Below are positions 18,801 to 24,470 of a stretch of 24,470 bases of DNA, in pieces. The notes below the pieces were generated by a model. That model was not told where the DNA came from. It did not search any database and was given only the letters and a program-made list of their open reading frames with translations. Source of the stretch: Perkinsus chesapeaki (lineage: Eukaryota > Perkinsozoa > Perkinsida > Perkinsidae). The stretch is taken from assembly GCA_013115145.1 (NCBI GenBank), contig JAAPAO010000542.1, forward strand, positions 1 through 24,470, read 5' to 3'. A program made the position numbers and the translations under genes. Every line of letters begins with the position of its first letter. Position 1 is the first letter of the stretch.

Positions 18801-21800
18801 CCCTCTCCTCACCACTCCCTGCATTGGATTCGGGAAAATAAGCCTCAGTGAGAGTTTGCAGAATTTTTTTTCTGATTTCCCGGTCATGTCGTACAAACGA
18901 AACACGGTGCTTGTTTGAGGCTAGTAGGGAGATTCCGTGAATAATACACATTCATTAACGTATTTCTTATTTTATCGGGCGGCAGCACTCCTCTTTTCAA
19001 CAGACCAGGATCAAGTAGCCAGTATAGGAGTATAGCTGCGGGCCCAGTAACTCGTCTTGATGCTATTATTGTTAATATTAATTATACAGATGAAACTAAT
19101 AGCTTCTAACCAATGACGGGGGGAGTTATTCTACCTATTAACTGTAGTGGTTATATTATTGTATTTTATATACCACCTGTTGTTGCTACAATGTTGTACT
19201 TGTATCGGTATAATAAATGTGTGTTATTTCAGAGCATTACGTGCCCCTTCTCCTGGCCCTACGGTACATCTATACTAGATCGTCTGATTTGAGCAATCTA
19301 TTAGCAACAGATCTGAGACTGGGGGATACGGCGGCGATATTCAAGTGAGTCACTCTGACCCAGCTACCATTGCCCCTTTAACGTCAGCAAGTGTTGCTTG
19401 TTTGATAGATCTCGAGTTGTTCGTTTTACGTCTTGAGTGCTCTTTGACCAAATTAACAGCTCCACAGATTGAAGGTTTAAATGATTCGCAATTACTTTCC
19501 GAAGTGGCAAAGGAACTATGGGATGATATAAATGATTACTAAAAGTGAAACTACACTCCCCTCACTGCAACGTTCTCATTTCTATTCAACGACCTGTGTA
19601 ATTCCTTGTTTTAGTATCATCTCCGACTCCACCAAGCTGCAGTCCTCCGTAGCAGTTCGCCAATGGGTGTCGCGTCACCTGCTGACGTTATTCCGGACAA
19701 ATCCAATGGCAACCTGTTCGGTTATGGCTGATAATATCGTACGTATGCAACGTCACGCGCCACTTAATTGCATTGACTTCAGGCGTTGTTTCCTGTGGGA
19801 TCTGTAGTGGAAACTCTAGACGGCGAGCCAACTTTACTGCATTGTTATCTCAAGTATTTACTCATCACCAGAGACCAGCCAGCTGTTTGTAAGCCATAGA
19901 TAGGGTTACTCAGAAACGCTTCTAGGGTGGAGATGTAGAAATTCTGATAGAAAAAGGGGAATTTGAGTGGGCGGGACTGCCTTCTAAGACGCTCTTCAAT
20001 GGAGACTCTGTGACTGGAGAATACGCTCGTCAGATACTCGATTCTTGAGCTGTTTGTTTGCCCTCGGTGATTCAAGATGTCCTTTCTTTTTCAGGTATGC
20101 CCTATTTAAACAGAATGGTTGATCTTTTCCTCCAATACGAGCCACAGTCTCTCATCAAACTGCTCCGCCAAATTGTCTTGCTCGGATGCAACTTCGATAC
20201 AGCTAGTCATCCTCCTGGTTCCTATGTTGACTTTAAGAAAGTATTGCAAAAATGTGGGTATCTTAGGTTGAACCTTGCAAGATAGGATAGAGGTCGTTAG
20301 GTAACGTGCATCCTCAAGCTGAAGGCTCCTTACGAGAAAGTCGAGCGTACTTGATGTGGCATTTGGGTCGCACCCAAGAAGCTCTGTCGGTTCTCTTGGA
20401 CGAGTCTGCCGGTGATATGTAAGTATCCCTTTCCGGTGAAGCTCATACCGTACTTTCGTTTCATCACCATGGTTTGCATCATCACGGAGTCATCTAACTT
20501 CCTTGAGATGTGCTCCTCAGTGATTGAGGAATATCCCTGAGGTGTAGTTTGAAAATTTCGTTAGGAAATGTTCCTATCCCGAAAGGAAGCATGCAAAGCA
20601 TTCCTTCTGGGCTGTCTAACATTCGAGGTTCCTTCGTGCTTCCTTGTATAATCATGTATACTTGTTATCTGATAATCTTCATAATAGACTATTATTAATA
20701 GTTAGCCATCTACTGATTGTACTCCAGTATAGCTAACCTTTTGCTGAGTATGATCATATACTTGGCCGATTCCTCACAAACGCCTTGCGCCTCTCCATGC
20801 AGTGCCCTCTACTGGAAGTGATACTGGCATTGTTGCTTGGACATTCGTCGAACTTCCACGGGAAAAGGTGTAGATTCAGCAGCTAAAGCCTTCAATACTT
20901 TAACATTTGTCCCGTGCTGTTGCCAGCCTAATGTATGATACATTAGGCTGAACGTTTTGGTGATACATTAGTTTTGGTGAACTCGGGCGAGGGATTGCTG
21001 TATTTGCTGCCACATTTACACGTATTTAAAAGAATGGCATCTTTCCGCACTCAGGGCCCTCGCCGTGGATTTCGTAGCGCCTTTAAGAGACGTCTCTCTC
21101 TGGCGTAAAGTCGTCGACTTTGCCATTGACCATCCCGGCCTTCTTCCCCAACTCCTTCATGCAATAGATTATCACATCCAAGCCGAGGGTATCGATACCA
21201 TCCCACCAGAGGCTCGGTAAGTCCATTGAGTCTTGCTTGCACTTGGTATGTATCATTCAGACCGGCGCAGATTCTCAAGAGAGTACCGCAGGATTTTCTA
21301 GGGTGGCACGAGCTTGCTGATAGTGTTGTGTCCGCGCTGTCCCGATGTGATCTTGAAGTAAGGATCATGATCATGGAATCAATCGTCGTACTTTCGCTCA
21401 AGTCGAATATGAAGCCGCACCTACAGTTGACTGTATTAGATAACGGTTAGTGCAAAGCCTTCGTTATTAGAGAGATAACGTGTCGCACCGGTGACATTGT
21501 TATCCTGTTCCACGGTGTTGCCGATGGCATACACTAAACAGCTGGCTGTGATTCATACCGGTCATCCTTCTTATTTCAGTCTAGTCTGCTGTCATCTGAT
21601 AAAGATCTCCTCCGAGCCGAATTGACAACGATGAGCGATAAGAACAGGCGCCGTGCCCTTGGTGGAGTTGAAGTAGATTACAATGCGGCAAATACACGAT
21701 GTGAGGAGGATTGTCTTATTCCCTTCCAAGAGAACAGCGACCTTTGCTGTTCTCATTTCCCCGCCTTGCTTTCCCCACGGATCCAAAGATCACCGATATT

Positions 21801-22291
21801 TGCTTCAGATTTCTCTCTATCCACTGTCATAGAGAACACCTAGCCTAACTCGCTTTCAGGCTCTCTTTGCAAGCGTTTGATTCGAGAGCGTATCGAGCCC
21901 ACGTCACCCGAGCGCAGTCCTGAGGACGAACCATCGAGCCTCGGCGTCCCTGCAGATGCCGGAGTAGCTTCCTTATGTTAGCCTTCTCCTGCTAAGCGTC
22001 TTTCAGGCAATTTGCGTGGACGTCTACGGTCGCATCGCTCATGCTGTTTGTGCCCGAGAAGCGGATACGTCGATTGCTGGTACGCACGAAGCTGGCCTTG
22101 AAGCTTCTTTGTACTTTGTTGTTTGCAGGTGATTCCGAAACTGATGTATGACTAAGTTGCATTGCTAGTAAAATTGGTTGATATTTTTATCATTTCACAC
22201 CATCAGCTACCTGTGCTGCGTTGTTAAGCCCATCAATGTTGAATTCGCACTGTTTTCGCTAGGAATGAACTTTGCAAGTAAACTGCAGTAA
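12805..22291 (+). CDS. VPS41: VPS41, HOPS tethering complex subunit, about 25 exons
   Basis: VPS41 links Rab7-type GTPases to SNAREs in the HOPS complex for late endosome/vacuole fusion. In-phase exons: 12805-13173, 13634-13696, 14418-14504, 14571-14678, 14713-14783, 14828-15212, 15251-15366, 15541-15822, 15895-15953, 15997-16137, 16182-16250, 17503-17607, 17652-17792, 18146-18254, 18296-18425, 19233-19344, 19615-19738, 19783-19888, 20095-20253, 20301-20418, 21055-21216, 21261 to about 21387, 21580-21700, 21860-21963, 22007-22128, 22207-22291. Landmarks: VASCSEDAS (WD repeat), GGKRSVVFGG, IKWINNMVAW, LSWGPVVRVC, RWPRELYSESRIVKLI, LGRTQEALSVLL, LWRKVVDFAIDHPGLL. The RING end has CSLCKRLI, then VDVYGRIAHAVC and VVCSYLCC. 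About 1150 residues, longer than human (854); exons 15541-15822 and 18296-18425 (acidic) hold insertions. Unresolved: the junction between 13697 and 14417, the donor after 21261, and whether the gene ends at 22132 or 22291. Confidence 0.92.
14057..14097. repeat. Double G+C-rich hairpin in a VPS41 intron
   Basis: TGTTCCCC and GGGGAACA flank one G (14057-14073). Then CGCCTCC and GGAGGCG flank GGA (14081-14097). Two perfect hairpins 7 nt apart sit in the VPS41 intron between 13697 and 14417 and stand out from their A+T-richer surroundings. Confidence 0.8.
14119..14154 (+). repeat. 13-bp tandem unit (GGTTAGGAACATT)
   Basis: Two full units and a third partial unit directly follow the double hairpin. 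A related GTTAGGAAATGTTCC occurs at 20560, in another VPS41 intron. GGAACATT also echoes the hairpin arms, so this may be one composite element of about 110 nt (14057-14166). Confidence 0.7.
14790..14802 (-). repeat. Intronic family A copy 7, in a 44-nt intron
   Basis: AATTTCGTGGCGC starts six bases into the 44-nt VPS41 intron 14784-14827 (donor GTAGAC, acceptor GGTAG). The flanking exons read NLKGMK and IYDVASKHKV in phase 0. The motif is in reverse orientation relative to VPS41. Confidence 0.85.
15226..15242 (+). repeat. Intronic family A copy 8, in a 38-nt intron
   Basis: CACGCGCCACAGAATTA fills nearly half of VPS41 intron 15213-15250 (donor GTGAAA, acceptor CTCAG). It is in forward orientation relative to the gene, opposite to copy 7 in the same gene. 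Confidence 0.85.
16773..17087. repeat. Three inverted repeats in a 1252-nt VPS41 intron
   Basis: TCCATGATCA and TGATCATGGA with an 8-nt loop (16773-16800). CTACGGTAGAT and ATCTACCGTAG with a one-base centre (16891-16913). ACATTGTCAT and ATGACAATGT with a one-base centre (17067-17087). All arms are perfect. The host intron 16251-17502 holds no other recognisable feature. Confidence 0.8.
17628..17641 (+). repeat. tRNA T-arm-like family B copy in a 44-nt intron
   Basis: GTGGGAATCGAACC sits in VPS41 intron 17608-17651 (donor GTAACA, acceptor GTCTCAG), between exons encoding SLIDSGKHG and KIWRSIAEEF that join in phase 2. The same 14-mer occurs in an ESS2 intron, in the same orientation relative to its gene. 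Confidence 0.8.
19754..19770 (+). repeat. Intronic family A copy 9, in a 44-nt intron
   Basis: CACGCGCCACTTAATTG lies in the 44-nt VPS41 intron 19739-19782 (donor GTACGT, acceptor CTTCAG). The flanking exons encode MADNI and ALFPVGSVVETL in phase 0. Forward relative to VPS41. Confidence 0.85.
20419..21054 (+). other. 636-nt VPS41 intron with palindromes
   Basis: Donor GTAAGT, acceptor CACTCAG. It contains GTTAGGAAATGTTCC (20560-20574), an imperfect inverted repeat GGAAGCAT...GCATTCC just after it, and the 27-nt palindrome at 20924. No coding sequence recognised. Confidence 0.75.
20924..20950. repeat. 27-nt perfect palindrome (one-base centre)
   Basis: CAGCCTAATGTAT and ATACATTAGGCTG flank a single G. 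GATACATTAG recurs about 10 nt further on between two copies of TTTTGGTGA, suggesting local duplication. It is the longest perfect palindrome I found. Confidence 0.85.
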
Positions 22292-22609
22292 GTGTCCATG
22301 CACAATGCATCGCTATACTTATATGTATTAACAATGAACAAGCGGAATAGTGCTAGGCTCTTGTGATTAAAGCGCCCCCATCGCATTTGGTATCCCCACC
22401 TTATCGAGATGCCACCTTATACCAGCCCAACAAAACAGCTACTTGACAATTAAACTGTGGGGTAGAGTAAATGAATACCACATGCCTCCACATGAGCATC
22501 TTCTACTTCGAAAAGGGCGGATAGGGCGCAATGGTTACACACTTCAAGCGATATGTGACTGTCCAACATAAAGCATGAGTTCGTTTGCCTTTAGTTGATG
22601 GCAGCTTGA
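22292..22609. other. Intergenic spacer VPS41 - RyR-like gene
   Basis: About 318 nt with no recognised gene. A strong donor-like GTAAGT overlaps the proposed VPS41 stop at 22289, so a further 3' exon or UTR intron cannot be excluded. An acceptor-like TTGCCTTTAG lies about 17 nt before the next start codon. Confidence 0.45.
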
Positions 22610-23505
22610 ATGTGTGACCCTTTGTTGGCTTATTTTATTGATGAAGCTCATGAAGAATGGAGGAGACAGTTTTGCGTCGAACATCCAGAGTTGAGAGAAC
22701 GTGTTAAAAGAGAGGTGCAGATGGCGAACACAGGAGAGCGTATTTGGGTGAATGATAAAGATGAGTTGCCGAATTCGACACCAACAGGAAGAACAATAGA
22801 TATTCTCAAGGTAGGTTCGTTATGCAGTTACTGAATCATGCAGTCTCAGAGAGCACACAAAAGATGTCTCCTTCACTCACTGGAAGCGGGTTTCCTATCA
22901 GACCTCTCCACACTAGGAATGATTCTGTCTTGCTACATTTTTGCCCTTGAGAACGACTCTAGCACACGCGATGTTCCAAGTTCCCAGCACTAAACCTACG
23001 ACGGTTCTCGGAATCCCGGCGTTCAACCGCTCTTTACTACAGCCAAGATGACATTTAGTAGTCGCTACTACTGAACTGCCCTGCTAGGGTATTGCTGTGC
23101 AGTTGCGCATTTCTCACCTGGCTCGATTATCTGTAACCATTCATATCATTTATTGAAAGCGTTTATAATACTGATCTGATCACTCCCCTTCAGATGCGAG
23201 GCTCAGAGTTGCCGAGCCAGTTTACCAATCAAATGGAAGCGGTCGGTGAATGTCTATTTGGTACGGTTAAGTCGGGCACCACAGATATTGAGGTCACGTT
23301 TTCCACGTCGCGATGAGCATATTCGTCATAGGTTCCTTTACAGGTTCTGGCGTCGATTGCACATAATAAATGGATGGGAATGAACGCCTCGCTCAAGCCC
23401 GTCCAACCGCGGCTGTTTGTTCAATATGAGCAACTTGATGAGATTGAGAAGGAAAAAGATAGAGTTTTTGCCCGAATAGCTTTACGACTTGCTAGAGTTT
23501 CATAA
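22610..23505 (+). CDS. Small protein with RyR-like domain, three exons
   Basis: Exons 22610-22810, 23194-23265 and 23344-23505 join in phase 0 through introns of 383 and 78 nt, giving about 144 residues. The start ATG is preceded directly by an in-frame TGA. The C-terminal part reads ASIAHNKWMGMNASLKPVQP, then LFVQYEQLDEIEKEKDRVFA, resembling the RyR repeat (AE..H..W...., P.LVPY..L...EK..DR) of ryanodine receptors that also occurs alone in small proteins. Exon 1 has a second H..W element (IDEAHEEWRRQF), perhaps half of another repeat. No membrane segment is visible, so it is not a channel. Function unknown; the donor at 23266 (GTTAAG) is weak, with GTCACG further on as an alternative. Confidence 0.5.
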
Positions 23506-23656
23506 AAGAGCTTCATTGCCGAGTTTTATAAGTAAACACAATAACTGTGGAGCAGCGGCAAAGCTCTACAAAAGAACGATGTAACCGCGAAAATAACAGC
23601 TCTCGACTTGACAGTGGAAAGGATCGCAGCGAACTCTCAACACCACCTTAGTGTTA

Positions 23657-24470
23657 TCATTGTTGTCCAAGGGCGAAGTTGGCTAGAAGGCCAAACAGAC
23701 TACCGATAAATATACCATTAATAAGAGCAAATCCCATAGTGTATCCGGCAACCTCTTGTTCGGCTTTGTCATGTGAAACCCTTTGTGGGCCATAAGCCAT
23801 AGCGAGTGTAATGCCAAAACCATTCGTAGCTGCAAACAACGCCATTTCTACATGTTTAAACCAGTCCATTGTAAAAGGTGCAGTTGTAGTTTGATATAGT
23901 GTAGTACAAATGAACAATGGGATGAATATTACTCGTAACCATATGAATAACATTAGCAGCTTCTGGGATAGGTTTAGACCAATAGAGGGAGCAAATCTAC
24001 CAACGGTGTCCAAGACTTGGAAGGTGTATATAACTTGTGGTACGAAACCTTTATTATTCGGATTAGATGAAGTCCAGTGGACGATTTGAGCTGGAAAAAT
24101 GACGAACGTTACAGCTAATCCACCCCATGCACAGATTGCCATAGGCAACACTTGTAATATTATTTTATAGACAGGGCGACGAGTCTGACGTACCAGAAGA
24201 GTATCATGTTTACGTTTCTCTTCGATCTTAAGTACTTCGGCCATGTAGGGATGTTTAGACGTACACACGCGGAACATCGGGACGATTGCCATAGACACAG
24301 CAGCAGGGATGATGCAGAAGATCAAGGTCTCCCATCCCTGAGAATTTGGTACAGAGGAAAATATAACTTCTATAAGAAGGTAACAAGGCCATGGAGTTAA
24401 ACCAGCAACACCCTCACCAATCATAGTGGACACCATACATATTTTAGGACAGAGGGCAGCAAGCCCAAAC
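23657..24470 (-). CDS. Equilibrative nucleoside transporter (ENT/SLC29), C-terminal part
   Basis: ENT proteins move nucleosides and nucleobases down their gradient; parasitic protists rely on them for purine salvage. The frame stays open to the window edge, so the N-terminal half is missing. At least 270 residues are present, against about 450 for the family. Hallmarks: STMIGEGVAGL, the cytosolic loop KIEEKRKHDTLLVRQTRRPV, QVLDTVGRFAPSIGL (conserved D..GR), WLRVIFIPLF (conserved R...PLF), and ATNGFGITLAMAYGP followed by EVAGYTMGFALINGIFIGS, the last membrane helices. Stop TAA is at 23657-23659. It converges with the RyR-like gene, 151 nt apart. No intron is visible in this part. Confidence 0.95.
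   Translation of the reverse strand, partial: FGLAALCPKICMVSTMIGEGVAGLTPWPCYLLIEVIFSSVPNSQGWETLIFCIIPAAVSMAIVPMFRVCTSKHPYMAEVLKIEEKRKHDTLLVRQTRRPVYKIILQVLPMAICAWGGLAVTFVIFPAQIVHWTSSNPNNKGFVPQVIYTFQVLDTVGRFAPSIGLNLSQKLLMLFIWLRVIFIPLFICTTLYQTTTAPFTMDWFKHVEMALFAATNGFGITLAMAYGPQRVSHDKAEQEVAGYTMGFALINGIFIGSLFGLLANFALGQQ

Noticed and set aside
19345-19542. 65-residue frame following the donor at 19345
   Set aside because: It starts at the splice donor itself. Exon 19233-19344 joins directly and in phase to 19615-19738, which continues the VPS41 similarity. A weak AAG acceptor would be needed to include it.

Overview
The window reads as nuclear DNA of a unicellular eukaryote. Genes are split by many GT-AG introns, about twenty of them only 34 to 59 nt long, and the encoded proteins are eukaryotic trafficking, splicing and transport proteins. 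Tiny introns, large introns full of palindromes and this gene content suggest an alveolate protist. A Perkinsus-like organism is my best guess, but no marker here proves the lineage. Most genes are far longer than any single open frame, so I rebuilt them by joining exons whose phases match and whose translations follow the family.

Layout. Minus strand, positions 1 to 10,050: a BTB/POZ protein (84-631, both ends open); the splicing-associated protein ESS2/DGCR14 (7644 down to 1703, about 15 exons); the C-terminal exons of a VTI1-type SNARE (8316 down to 7963); and an unrecognised small membrane protein with two CPFS motifs (10050 down to 8943). A 0.66-kb divergent intergenic region follows. 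Plus strand: an intronless ABCG half-transporter (10714-12573), the HOPS subunit VPS41 (12805 to about 22291, about 25 exons), and a small RyR-like-domain gene (22610-23505). Minus strand at the right edge: the C-terminal part of an equilibrative nucleoside transporter, cut by the window end. VPS41 and the VTI1-type SNARE both act in endosome/vacuole fusion; I infer nothing further from their proximity.

Most interesting signal: two short sequence families occur, as far as I can tell, only in introns. Family A (core CGCGCCACGAAATTA) has nine copies and family B (a tRNA T-arm-like core, GGTTCGATTCCC) has four. Both occur in both orientations relative to the gene, and several copies fill a large part of an intron of 38 to 59 nt. 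Orientation-independent, intron-restricted repeats are what intron-generating or intron-targeting elements (introners) would leave. Larger introns also carry perfect palindromes with a one-base centre and fragments of LTR-retrotransposon pol. One RT/RNase H fragment runs in frame into an ESS2 exon.
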